Assembly: GCA_030549175.1 (NCBI GenBank)
Contig: JAUKUA010000004.1
Coordinates: 3,472,001-3,536,000, forward strand
Direction: 5' to 3'
Length of the DNA stretch: 64,000 nt
From: Lasiosphaeris hirsuta
Taxonomy: Eukaryota; Ascomycota; Sordariomycetes; Sordariales; Lasiosphaeriaceae
A program made the position numbers and the translations under genes. The notes below the pieces were generated by a model. The model worked only from the letters and a program-made list of their open reading frames with translations. It made no database searches and was not told where the DNA came from. The number at the start of each line of letters is the position of its first letter. The stretch's first letter is position 1. This document shows positions 44,869-54,513 of this stretch, piece after piece.

Positions 44869-46419
44869 ATGTGCAACATAAAAGCCATGACAGGCTCTCA
44901 TAGCAAGTTAAAGACAGCATGTCTCTCGGCAGCTAGGGGAATTCAAGATGAATGCAGCGCTACAATTGGAGACGCCTCATCTAGACCAGTCTCGCAACCA
45001 GACGACGAAAGCTTCCATGGCTGTGGGGAGCCCTTGGTGCAGTTGCTTGGGCGACAAGCCTCACAGCTTCTCACCCTGTCCTCGAGACCATTAGCAAGCA
45101 AGGATGGAAAAAATGATACAGCGCATTTGATTCTTAGACGACTTGAAGACATCATAACGGCATCATATGCGCGCTTCTATGCGTACCTCTTCAAGGAGCT
45201 TCCCGTGTGCTGGCGGTTGCTATATACCGATGCCACCATCCTCAAGTTCGCCGTCTTGTATCTCTCTTATTTAGGGGACATTAGGTCACAGAAAGGGGCC
45301 GAAGAAATACAGTCCGGGTTGGAGGAGATGGTCAAGACGCTGGATCTGGCGCTCATTCTCGCCGGAGGTGCTGGGGCCCGTCGGGGGAGGCGATGGATCA
45401 ACGAGGCCTTTGGGTTGCTCGAGGATGCTCTACAAGCACGGCCACTATCTTCAGATGACGGGTCTGCAGAAGGCCACAGGCCGCATAAGAGAAGAAAGGG
45501 GCTACCCGACGACGAAGAGCGCGAGGCTCGGCTCTGGGACGACCAGCCCTCCTTCTCCACCCACGAGCCCTTCACACCACCGGTAAGATATCCCATCAAA
45601 CGGACCGACCCCATCTCCCTCGAAGCCTTCCAAGCCTACATGACCCGCCAAGCCAACCCATCCCGCCCCGGCCCCCTCCCGCTCGTCATCACAGGCCTGA
45701 CAACCTCATGGCCAGCCCGCACCACACACCCGTGGTGCAAGCCCGCCTACCTCCTCTCGCGCACCCTAGGCGGCCGGCGCCTGGTGCCCGTCGAGCTAGG
45801 GCGCAGCTACGTCGATGCGGGCTGGGGTCAAAAGATCATCCCCCTCGCCGAGCTACTACACACGCACATCGACCCGCCCGCCCCCGGCACCACCACACCG
45901 ACGACGACGGCCTACCTGGCGCAGCACCCCCTCCTCTCCCAGCTACCCGCGCTCCGCGCCGACGTCCTCATCCCCGACTACTGCTACTCGGCGCCGCCGG
46001 GCCACCCGACGGACCCGTCGCAGGACCAGCCCGAGCTCGACGCCCCGCAGCTCAACGCTTGGCTCGGCCCTGCCGGGACCATCACGCCTTTGCACACGGA
46101 CCCGTACCACAACCTGCTGGTGCAGGTGGTGGGCCGCAAGTACGTGCGGCTGTACGCGCCGTGGGAGACGGGCCGGATGCGGGCCCGGGGTCGCGAGGGG
46201 GGCGTGGAGATGGGGAATACGAGTGAGGTCGACGTGGGGGTTGTGGAGGGGTGGGATGATGATGAAGGGGGGAGGGGGGAGGGGGACGAGGGGTTTTCGG
46301 AGGTGCCGTTTCTCGACTGTATTCTCGAGCCGGGGAATACGTTGTACATACCGATTGGGTGGTGGCATTATGTGAGAGGCTTGAGTGTGAGTTTCAGTGT
46401 TAGCTTTTGGTGGAACTAA
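44869..46419 (+). CDS. KDM8/JMJD5-like JmjC (cupin-8) dioxygenase
   Basis: A single exon encodes 516 residues from ATG 44869. The N-terminal half is helical, as in JMJD5-type proteins. The C-terminal JmjC domain starts with EAFQAYMTRQ, LPLVITGLTTSWPA and RRLVPVELGRSYVDAGWGQK. The iron ligands are present: His409 and Asp411 in PLHTDPYHNLLVQVVGRKY, and distal His500 in YIPIGWWHYVRGLSVSFSV. NAWLGPAGTITPLHTD is typical of KDM8/JMJD5. Members of this group are 2-oxoglutarate/Fe(II) oxygenases reported as lysine demethylases, arginine hydroxylases or histone-tail proteases, so the substrate should be left open. An acidic Gly/Glu/Asp-rich insert (about residues 455-485) interrupts the JmjC domain before the last ligand. 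An upstream 5' UTR intron is probable. Confidence 0.87.
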   Translation: MCNIKAMTGSHSKLKTACLSAARGIQDECSATIGDASSRPVSQPDDESFHGCGEPLVQLLGRQASQLLTLSSRPLASKDGKNDTAHLILRRLEDIITASYARFYAYLFKELPVCWRLLYTDATILKFAVLYLSYLGDIRSQKGAEEIQSGLEEMVKTLDLALILAGGAGARRGRRWINEAFGLLEDALQARPLSSDDGSAEGHRPHKRRKGLPDDEEREARLWDDQPSFSTHEPFTPPVRYPIKRTDPISLEAFQAYMTRQANPSRPGPLPLVITGLTTSWPARTTHPWCKPAYLLSRTLGGRRLVPVELGRSYVDAGWGQKIIPLAELLHTHIDPPAPGTTTPTTTAYLAQHPLLSQLPALRADVLIPDYCYSAPPGHPTDPSQDQPELDAPQLNAWLGPAGTITPLHTDPYHNLLVQVVGRKYVRLYAPWETGRMRARGREGGVEMGNTSEVDVGVVEGWDDDEGGRGEGDEGFSEVPFLDCILEPGNTLYIPIGWWHYVRGLSVSFSVSFWWN

Positions 46420-47028
46420 GGGTAAGAGTGCTGTTGCCTTCTGATTAGGGGTTGATGTAAACAAAGCGTTGGTGAAATGCGGCCTGCCCTGCAGAAAAAC
46501 AAAGCTCCTGTGGGAGTTGAACTCATAGCGTAGTACCGATTTTACAGACAGCAAGCCGACACGCACAATAGATATCACCGCCGTATCAACACTGAGCCCT
46601 ATCGAAAGCAGGTCAGTAAAACTTTCTGATATGTCCGGGGGCCAGCCAGTCAGGAAAGGGGAAAATCGCAGAAAGGCATATCCGGTTCATTCCCTGGCAG
46701 CTGAGATCGTGAGTAGTTGCGGTAGTAAGGGGCGCACACAGTCAGATTATACTCGTGCCGATGCGGTATTGATATCAATGGGGCTAGATAGGAATGCGAA
46801 ATTCTTTCCAAACTGCGTGTCTTGTCCAAGGGGGAAGCGGGTATATCAGACATTTCCCATGGATCCATCCCGCGCCATGTGAAATACTCAGCAGCCCCCA
46901 TCGATGTGACTGAATACCTTGGAGAGGATGCGAAATATTAACCTAACTCGAAAAGAATCCCTATAATTTACAAAAAGTACAACCTAACCGCATATTTTAC
47001 AAGAGCCTCATATTTCACACCTCTTCCT
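46420..47028. other. Convergent intergenic region
   Basis: This lies between the 3' ends of the JmjC gene and the glucoamylase gene. An 83-codon plus-strand frame at 46631-46882 has no signature. A tRNA-like string on the minus strand near 46495-46560 does not fold properly (see rejected items). Confidence 0.5.
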
Positions 47029-48976
47029 CTATCGCTTATCCTTCACACAGCTAACACCCCCCGCTGACCCCCCCCTTCCAACCCAAGCCCCCTCCTCCTC
47101 AACAACTCCCTCCCCACCGCACCCGGGGACCACCACGGTTCGATTCCCCTCCTCCCACACCCAATCCTGCCCGCAATCCTGCTGCCTGACATACTTGTAC
47201 GCGACCACCGCGCCCTCGGGCCCCACATCTAGCGGCACCTCGGCGTACCACAGCGGCCACGCCTCGGTGTACCGATCCGAGCGCATCGTCTGCGCATTCT
47301 CGGCATCCCAGATCCCCAGGTCCGTGATGTTGCCCACCACATAGACATTCTCGCCGTAGTACGTCGTCGCGTTGACCGCCAGCCGCACCGTCGTCGTGCA
47401 CGGCACCGTCACCTCGGGCGCACCGGCTGCTGTCGCTGGCGAGTACGTCCCCGTGACCGAGCTCGCGGTGCAGGTGGACGGAAGGGACAAGGAGGACGAG
47501 GAGGGGAGCCAGCTTGGCGGGAAACGGCCCGCGCGGCGGGCCGACATGCTGACGAAGGAAGCGAAGGACCAGGTGAGGGCCGTGGCGCTGAGGGGCGTGC
47601 CTGGTGGGGTCTTGAGGAATTGCTCAGCGAGCGAGCCGGTGGAAGGGGTGTATTTCTGGGCGATGGAAACGAATGAGTCGGCGTAGGCCGTTGTAGCGTT
47701 GACAATGGCGTGGAAGGGGGATGAGTTTTTGTGGCGCTTGTAGGTACTGTTTGTGGTAGCGTTAGGGTAGAGGCCAAGGAAAAAAGGGAGTGATGTAGGA
47801 GTGATGGTGATAAAGCCTTGGGCGGCCCATTGGGCGACGGCATCGTAGAGGAACTCGGCCGCACCGAGGGTGATCAGGTACCAAGGATTGCCGATGAAGT
47901 AGGAATCTTCCGGGTATCGGCCGACAGCGATGCCCTCTGTCGATGGAATCCCGGCGTTGATCGGATAGAGAGACGAGTTGCGGAAGGTGTCGACGAAGAC
48001 CTTGAAGTTGGCGAGCACGCGGCTGTGGCATGGCTGGAGGGATGGGCTGTCGCACGCGGCATGGAGGTCAAAGGCGGCGATGGGTCCAAGAATAGTGTTG
48101 GCGTCGACACCGCCACGGCCACTGTTGTCGTTGATGTTGGCAGTGAAGTATTCGCCGTTCCAGTACGTCTGCAGGAAGCAGAGCACCTGTGGTGCCTCGG
48201 AGCATGCCTCGCAAAGGACTCCAAGAGTCTCTGCCAAGGTACCCCCTTCGACTAAGGAGCGGTACTGTGACTGTGTCGTAAAGAAGCTTGAGCCCATGAC
48301 TTCCTCCCAGAGGTCGAACCCCGTCGAATTCCAGTACTCGCCAACATAGGACAGATCATTGGCAATGACCGGCCAGATAACCGTTTTCACCCTCTCTTTC
48401 TCGCCATGCTCGACAAGCCAGTTGGCGTACCCGATCAGGGCAGTCGCTCGCAGAGCTGGGCCATCGCGCTGTGGCCTTCCCCAATTTCCGTTGAACCTAG
48501 TCCCATCGGCCTTGTACTTTGGCTCGCCCAGGCCAGTACCTGAAGGTAGCAAGGTACCAGAGGGGTTGCTGCCGGTTTGAAGGATGGCCTGGGCATGCAC
48601 AAAGTCGTCGATGTACGGCTGGAGATCGGCATTCCCATCAATAAACTCGTCGACGATAGTCTTGAACGTTAGGGAGGCATCGCGGGTCCAAGTGTAAAAG
48701 TAGTCTGGGTTTTGCTTGCTCGGACTAGCAATGACGATGCCAGGGGCTGCTCCGGGAACTCTTGCCCCATTGGGTCCGATGTTATCGAGAACTCCTCGGA
48801 GTGCGATTTCTCGCTCTACTTAGGGTTAACCTGTGGTTGAATATACGCCACCCCTAGTGTAGGCTTTATTTACCTTCCACGATGAACTCGTCCAATGGCA
48901 CGCCTTGAGGCCACTCCGCAACAGTCGATCCAACCCAAACCCCTGCCAACAGGAGAAGGGACGAGGCGTAAAACAT
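47029..48976 (-). CDS. Secreted glucoamylase (GH15 catalytic domain plus CBM20 starch-binding domain)
   Basis: Two exons, 48874-48976 and 47029-48815 (58-nt intron), encode 629 residues. ATG 48976 gives a signal peptide (MFYASSLLLLAGVWVGSTVA); an in-frame upstream ATG at 49081 would bury it. Mature GH15 motifs: NPDYFYTWTRDASLTFK, RPQRDGPALRATALIGY and GFDLWEEVMGSSFFT. By family position, Glu205 is the general acid and Glu432 (in GSLAEQF, before ALTWSFASF) the general base. A short Ser/Thr-rich linker leads to a CBM20 module (about residues 500-610: TVRLAVNATTYYGENVYVVG, LGIWDAENAQ, VVAYKYVRQ). The enzyme releases glucose from starch ends outside the cell. The C-terminus extends past the CBM20 by a Gly/Glu-rich tail with one Cys, somewhat longer than usual. 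A minus-strand TATATAA lies 127 bp upstream of the ATG. Confidence 0.95.
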
Positions 48977-49102
48977 TCTCTCCAACTTTTCAACACCGAA
49001 CGAGTGAAGGTATGGTTGAGAAAAACAAGATAACGAAGGGACGAGAGGTTGATGGGCAGACTCCTGGCAATTCTTGCCCATAAAAGCAGACTCGTCCTCG
49101 TG

Positions 49103-49109
49103 TTATATA
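49103..49109 (-). promoter_or_regulatory. TATA box of the glucoamylase gene
   Basis: The minus strand reads TATATAA 127 bp upstream of the start codon, at a distance usual for highly expressed fungal secreted-enzyme genes. A second TATATAA, on the plus strand at about 49381, is less well placed. Confidence 0.5.
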
Positions 49110-49770
49110 GCCCTCATGTCTTAGACCACTTTCTCCGAGTCAAGCCGATCGACAAGCTCCTTGGCACCTCGATGGAAAGCTCAATGGCCATGTGCCCGTC
49201 CACGACATCCCGCTACGACAGCATAGCAGCCACTCGGCGTAATGTGCAGGTTGTACGTGAAAGCTCTGTTGGGGAAGGTTACCTTACCCGGGATCTCCAA
49301 CCCCCCCTAATCGTCAGACCGTTACACCAGGCGGCATCCGCGATCAGCTGCAAGGTCAAGCGGGTGAACCCATGGACGGCTATATAACCGCCAGACGGGC
49401 ACGCAGAGTGTACACAGTAGCATAAGCCATGATATATAGCGTCCTCCCAGTGGACCGATTCCATGGCTACCTTGACGCAGAAGCTTTTCGCTTGAAGGCT
49501 TGGGGAAAAGTAGATGAACGAAGAAGCAAGAAGTGGGGCAAAGGAAGCCGTACGTGTTTTCGTTAAATGCACGCGTTTTCGTTGAATGCAGTACGGATAG
49601 CGCCAAGACACGGGATCACATGGCTACCGACACAGCATCTTGAGAAGGTGAATCATCATAGGAGTTGGAATTGGCACTTTGGATAAGCCGTTCGATACCA
49701 GCTAAGATGATTCTCGAAAGTGTGATACTGCAAGTTTAGCTATGACGACGAGAATCACTCAACGCTAGAG

Positions 49771-49784
49771 TAGGGTTAGGGTTT
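49771..49784. repeat. Interstitial telomere-like motif
   Basis: The sequence TAGGGTTAGGGTTT contains two TTAGGG-type units, the repeat of fungal telomeres, inside an otherwise ordinary intergenic region. Confidence 0.7.
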
Positions 49785-50285
49785 GAAGTGCGTCGCGCTA
49801 CCTTAGCCCCGAACCCGGTGATGACCCCCTGACTTCGCTGTTGGAGCCGTCAAAGGCCCGAATGCACAGAAATTTAGCCGATTTCGGGTCGTCCAGCGGT
49901 GAAAACTTAATCGGGACGCACTTGCATCATCTGATCATACATGTGATAACAAGTTTTACAACTCATCAAGTCTCTTGACGTCTAGGTCTCTTGTAAAGTG
50001 GGAGGTTAGGCGCCGTACAAGCATCGCCAAACTGCAACCAAGTCCTTAACGCCCTCCTCTCCTTCATGTCAGGTTGTACACACTCCTCAACTTGTCGCAT
50101 CGGCGACGACAAAAAAAGAAAACGTACAAATACCAGGCAAAACGCCGAAACCAGCCACAAGCTCCAAACCCGTTACAATGCGCCTGATTCTTGCGAGTCC
50201 GTCTCTAGAAATGCACCTCGACGCTATCGTATCAATCATCCTGCCATGGCAACTCTCTTTGTTCCCATGCTCAACGTCTCCATTC

Positions 50286-51458
50286 TCACTCCTCTTTCGC
50301 GGCATCCGCCACCGTAGACAGCTGTGTCGGGAGTTGTGCCGGCGGCTGTGTTGATGGATCCTCTTCAGAGACAGATGTTGACCGGTTCAAGTGAGAAGCC
50401 AGCGGCGGTTCATGTGTGATAGCCGAGTTGCTTGCGGTGCCCGTCAGCTCAGACAATTGTTTCTCTGCTAAGAGGGTCAGCACAGATCTATTGATGTAGA
50501 TAGAGAATGGGTATCGTGAAAGGGGGCTTGGAGCTCACCGAGTTCACGGATTCGATGGCGCAACATCTGATTCTCCCTGACCAGCATCTGCGTCTCGGCC
50601 TGGTAAAAGGCACTTTCGTCGCGGCCGCCAAGGGACATTTGCTCCCCGCTGTCACCAATCGAGGCCGCAATAGACGTGGCGCGCAGTCTCGGCGAGGCGC
50701 CACGACTTGGTGTCCTGGAGCGGCGTGAAAGATCGGCCCGTGCCAGATCAAATGAACTGCGAGGGTGGTTCATGAATCCGGGTGATCTTGGCAGCGAGCT
50801 GCCCGAGGTGGGATGTGCTGACGGTGGTATTGACTCGTCCCCCGCAGCAGTCGAGGGCGTGGTGACCTGCTGCTGCCGTTGGACTTGTTGTTGGAGCCGG
50901 TTGATCTCTCCGAGTAGACGGTTAACCCTAAACTCCTGCTCGTTCTCAAGCTCCTGATGCAACTCGCCCAAACTCGGCGCGCGGAAGTGCTGCGGTTCCC
51001 CCGAGTAGAGCGGTTGGGGAGATGCGGAGAGGTGAGGGCTGATTCCTCGGAAGCTGCTGGAAGGTGTCTCCGAAACCATCTCCCCCGGTCCGGGCATGCC
51101 GGGATCAGCGATCTGGAGGTTCATGAGGACTTGGGAGCGGCGGCGGCCAGTGCTGGGGGACTGTCGGTTCCGAGATAGCGAGCTACTCGAAGACCCTAAG
51201 GGGGATGTTAGCGAGGTGTGCACTACGTCAAGCCAGCACGGCAATCATAGGTGCCTTACGCCGAGACGGTTCCTCTCGCTGGAGGCCAGCATTCAGTGTA
51301 GCAGCGGCTTGAAGGGTGTGGGTTGATCGCGGAGATGGAGATGATGGGCCATCCAGATTGATGCCCCGTGAGGGGTCGATAGTAAGTGACGACATGGTGT
51401 TCGATGGTCTCCCAGTATCAGGTGTTGTAGGAGAGAGAGAGTTGAGGTCGGGAGCCAT
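50286..51458 (-). CDS. Uncharacterised Ser/Pro-rich coiled-coil protein, conserved-looking
   Basis: Three exons, 51260-51458, 50539-51195 and 50286-50464, encode 344 residues; introns are 64 and 74 nt. All junctions keep frame and join sensible sequence (LQREEPSRR|SSSSSLSRNR and RHRIRELE|KQLSEL). The protein is rich in Ser, Pro and Arg, with two short coiled-coil segments: one around SLGELHQELENEQEFRVNRL with NRLQQQVQRQQQ, and one near the C-terminus (ETQMLVRENQMLRHRIRELE, KQLSEL). Between them are RS/SP motifs that look like kinase sites. MAPDLNSLSPTTPDTGRPSN and RRRSQVLMNLQIADPGMPGP resemble sequences I recall from uncharacterised filamentous ascomycete proteins. No catalytic domain is visible. 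A scaffold or regulatory role is a guess only. Confidence 0.78.
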
Positions 51459-52734
51459 GGCGCGGCTCGTCTTAATACGAATCTGGGGACGTGGAGCCGC
51501 GCTGATGAGCCAGCAGCAAGCTGCGATCTGGGGACGAGCGAGCAAGTGCGGGAGGCTGATAGTGCGTCCTAGGCTGGTCGACTCGGTACTCTAGTGTCTC
51601 TGCCGAACAGACCACCCTACAGATGGCAAGCTGGCCAGCAGATGGCTGATGGTGCTGGGTGGAAGCACGTCACAGGCTGAACGGACGATCCACTTATGGG
51701 GCAATATGTTCGGGAGTGTGCAGACAGCCAAAACCAGTGGGGAGACTGCTCGGGATGTTGCTAGGTGTGTCGTCTATGCATGTGGCTAGATGTGTGGGCA
51801 ATGGCGCTTTAGTACTGTGGTGCTGTGGCTTGGTGCAGATAGTCATTCCATCTTCTCTCATGTCAGCAGCAGGCGTCTTTGAGAGACTACGTGTCCAGGT
51901 CGTTGGTCGTAAGGGATGTGTGCATATCAGTCGGGGAAGGTGGGGGGAAGGGGGGGGGGGGTGCTTTGTACCCCGCAATGCCCCTTGTGTGCTTTCTTTC
52001 AGCGGCTTAAAAACAGCAATCCCTGGCGCGTGACGCATTCCAGTCGATCAGCAGGCACAACGGTTTGCCCAGGCAGCCAGCCAGCATTGACCAGGTCCCA
52101 ATGGAACAGGATACAAACTACGTACTTTACTCAGGCAGCATCCCCATCCACGCAATATATTGGCCTCGACCAGATCAATATTGGTTTCCACCGCCGAGGG
52201 TGATATCGTTTGTATCCAAGACAGACGACAATACAATATTGTCCTTCTTTCTCCAGGACGTTCAGTGAGCTTTGGAAATGTAGAACCATCCTTGCAACGG
52301 AAAAGTTGCATGCAGTGTCCGAAAAGGGGGTCAACGGAAATCAGAAAGAAAAGCACGCGGTGATATAGATTTTTATTAGGCCTCTTCATCAAGAGCAGTA
52401 AACATTTTTAAGTGAATATGCATACTAACGAAACAAAGGCATTGCTTGCAATCTCAGAGCACCAGATGAACCAGGATCTTGGCCAAACTATATTGTTGTG
52501 CGCGAGCATCCACTGATCACCATCATGGTCTCTTCAGAAAAAGCCCGCTAGCCGATTTGTGGCCACAGAAAACAGCAGTTTCTGAGGGACCCACCTTTTA
52601 CCCGAAGAAGACGGCATGATGTGAGTGACCAGCCGTCTTATCGGGCCCGACCCCGGAGGCCGACCGCAACTTCGAAAAGGAGCCTGGCTCCCTGGCCACC
52701 CCAGCCCACCAATTTACGACCCATTTCTGCCAAA
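51459..52734. other. Divergent intergenic region
   Basis: About 1.3 kb between two divergent genes. No gene is supported. A G-rich run lies at about 51947-51961. Confidence 0.5.
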
Positions 52735-53991
52735 ATGCTTCAACTCAGAACCCTGAGGCCAAAAATACTGGTAGGAGGCCTGGGGACACGGTTTTGTAGT
52801 CGCAGCTATTCCTCTTTGCTCCCCCAAACCGCCGACTTCACCCACGCCGTAATCGGCGGTGGGGTTGTTGGCCTGGCCATCGCCCAGGAGTTCGCGCGCC
52901 GAACCGGTCCGGGCGCCTCGACTGTGCTTCTCGAGCGGCACAGCGCCGTTGGTACTGAGACGTCAAGCCGCAACAGCGAGGTTATACACGCCGGCATTTA
53001 CTACGGCGCTGACAGCCTCAAGACGGCCCTATGCATTCCCGGCCGCGAGATGCTCTACGCCCTATGTGAGAAATATGCCATTCCCCACCGCCGTACCGGA
53101 AAGTGGATCGTTGCACAAAACGATGTGCAATTGGATGCGTTGCAACGTATCCACGACTTTTGCATAAATGAAATCAACGTGCCCGTCCGCTGGGTCGGCC
53201 GCGAGGAGGCCGCACGACGCGAGCCCGCTGTAAGGGCCAAGAAAGGGGTCCTCGAAAGTCCAACTACGGGGATCATAGATAGTCACGCTTTGATGCTCTG
53301 TTTGTTGGGTCTGTTCGAAGAGGCCGGCGGCACGCTGGCGCTGAGCAGTGCGGTCGAGGCCATCACCCCCCTGGGTGGTCCACGGGTGCTGTCAGGGGCC
53401 GCCGGCTGGGAGCTTCGGGTGCGCGACACCGAGTCGGGCCAAACATCGACCATCACGGCTAAAACCATCATAAACTCAGCGGGCCTGGGTGCCGTTGACG
53501 TGCACAACATGATCGTGCCCGAGGCGCAGCACAAGAAGATGTACTATGCCAAGGGCAACTACTTTTCCTACCCTGTGTCCACCCACAAGATCAACACCCT
53601 AATCTACCCGGCCCCCGAGCCGGGCCATGGTGGCCTCGGTACTCACCTCACCCTCGATATGGCGGGGCGCATCAAGTTCGGCCCTGACGTCGAGTGGATA
53701 GACTCCGCCGATGATCTCGCCGTCAACACCACGAGGCTCCCCCAGACGATTGAAGAAGTAAAAAAGTATCTGCCTGGGCTCGACGAGACGCAACTCCAGC
53801 CCGACTACGCCGGCATCCGTCCCAAGCTGGGCAAGCAAGCTGCCGTGGCGCATGGCAAGGGATTCGTCGACTTTGTCATCCGGATGGAGAAGGGGTATGA
53901 GGGGTGGGTCAACTTGCTCAATATCGAGAGCCCTGGGCTCACAAGCTCCCTAGCGATAGCGGAAAAGGTTAGGCGGTTGCTGTATCCATAA
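52735..53991 (+). CDS. L-2-hydroxyglutarate dehydrogenase, mitochondrial
   Basis: A single exon encodes 418 residues from ATG 52735; the first residues (MLQLRTLRPKILVGGLGTRF, then CSRSYSS) look like a mitochondrial presequence. The FAD-binding motif AVIGGGVVGLAIAQEFARR is followed by TSSRNSEVIHAGIYYGADSL, LCEKYAIPHRRTGKW, TIINSAGLGAVDVHNMI, KGNYFSYPVS and IRPKLGKQ. These define the L2HGDH branch of the DAO (FAD-dependent oxidoreductase) family. The enzyme oxidises L-2-hydroxyglutarate, a side product of malate dehydrogenase, back to 2-oxoglutarate, and so acts in metabolite repair. Length matches the family. The open frame extends upstream to 52621 without another usable ATG. No neighbour suggests a shared pathway. 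Confidence 0.93.
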   Translation: MLQLRTLRPKILVGGLGTRFCSRSYSSLLPQTADFTHAVIGGGVVGLAIAQEFARRTGPGASTVLLERHSAVGTETSSRNSEVIHAGIYYGADSLKTALCIPGREMLYALCEKYAIPHRRTGKWIVAQNDVQLDALQRIHDFCINEINVPVRWVGREEAARREPAVRAKKGVLESPTTGIIDSHALMLCLLGLFEEAGGTLALSSAVEAITPLGGPRVLSGAAGWELRVRDTESGQTSTITAKTIINSAGLGAVDVHNMIVPEAQHKKMYYAKGNYFSYPVSTHKINTLIYPAPEPGHGGLGTHLTLDMAGRIKFGPDVEWIDSADDLAVNTTRLPQTIEEVKKYLPGLDETQLQPDYAGIRPKLGKQAAVAHGKGFVDFVIRMEKGYEGWVNLLNIESPGLTSSLAIAEKVRRLLYP

Positions 53992-54513
53992 TGTAGGAAA
54001 AGGGAGTAGGTATAGACATTTAGCACATGTAGTTTAGGTTGGTAATAAGTTCCAAAGCTCTGTTTGAGAAGAAAGCGCACTAGATGCTATTCCCTTTTAG
54101 AATATACCTAGGGGGTTAGGGCCGTAATAGGGGTGATAATTCACAGTTCCTTGAATCATATTCAACTTGAGTCGAGTTCATGATACGTTGCTTTTTTCTA
54201 TGGTAAATTCAGAAAGTGATAACTTAGGCCTCCAATCCGATAATATGCCACTCACTACGCCAATGTACTTGGGCGCAACCCCCTATAATCAAAATACAAA
54301 CAAGTAATAGCAGCCTGTGTTCTGCTGCCTCCGCAACATGCGACATACGTCGTGCGTATCTCTGTACTTACTAAATAGTGAAACCATTCCCGAAGCTTCC
54401 ACTGCAGCCTTCGCAACGCGCGGAAACGTGGACCCAAAGCCACCCTAATTTGTATGCATTAGAGCATTGATAAACCTATGCCCGGAAAACCAAAGAAAAT
54501 AAAAAAGTAGCGC
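53992..54513. other. Convergent intergenic region
   Basis: This AT-richer 520-bp stretch lies between two 3' ends; I see no gene or notable repeat. Confidence 0.55.

Larger units (their letters stand above)
48977..50285. other. Intergenic region: glucoamylase promoter and downstream region of the 50.3 kb gene
   Basis: No supported gene over 1.3 kb. It holds a TATA box for the glucoamylase gene (49103-49109) and an interstitial telomere-like motif TAGGGTTAGGGTTT at 49771-49784. I did not find a convincing AmyR or CreA site by eye. Confidence 0.5.

Noticed and set aside
42761..46419. Secondary-metabolite cluster suggested by the LaeA-like gene beside a JmjC gene
   Set aside because: No PKS, NRPS, terpene, P450 or transporter gene lies nearby; both genes belong to common, dispersed families.
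46495..46590. tRNA-like string on the minus strand (anticodon-loop-like CTGTAAAATC and T-loop-like GTTCAACTC)
   Set aside because: T-arm stem has two mismatched pairs and no acceptor stem or proper D arm could be drawn; at best a degraded relic.
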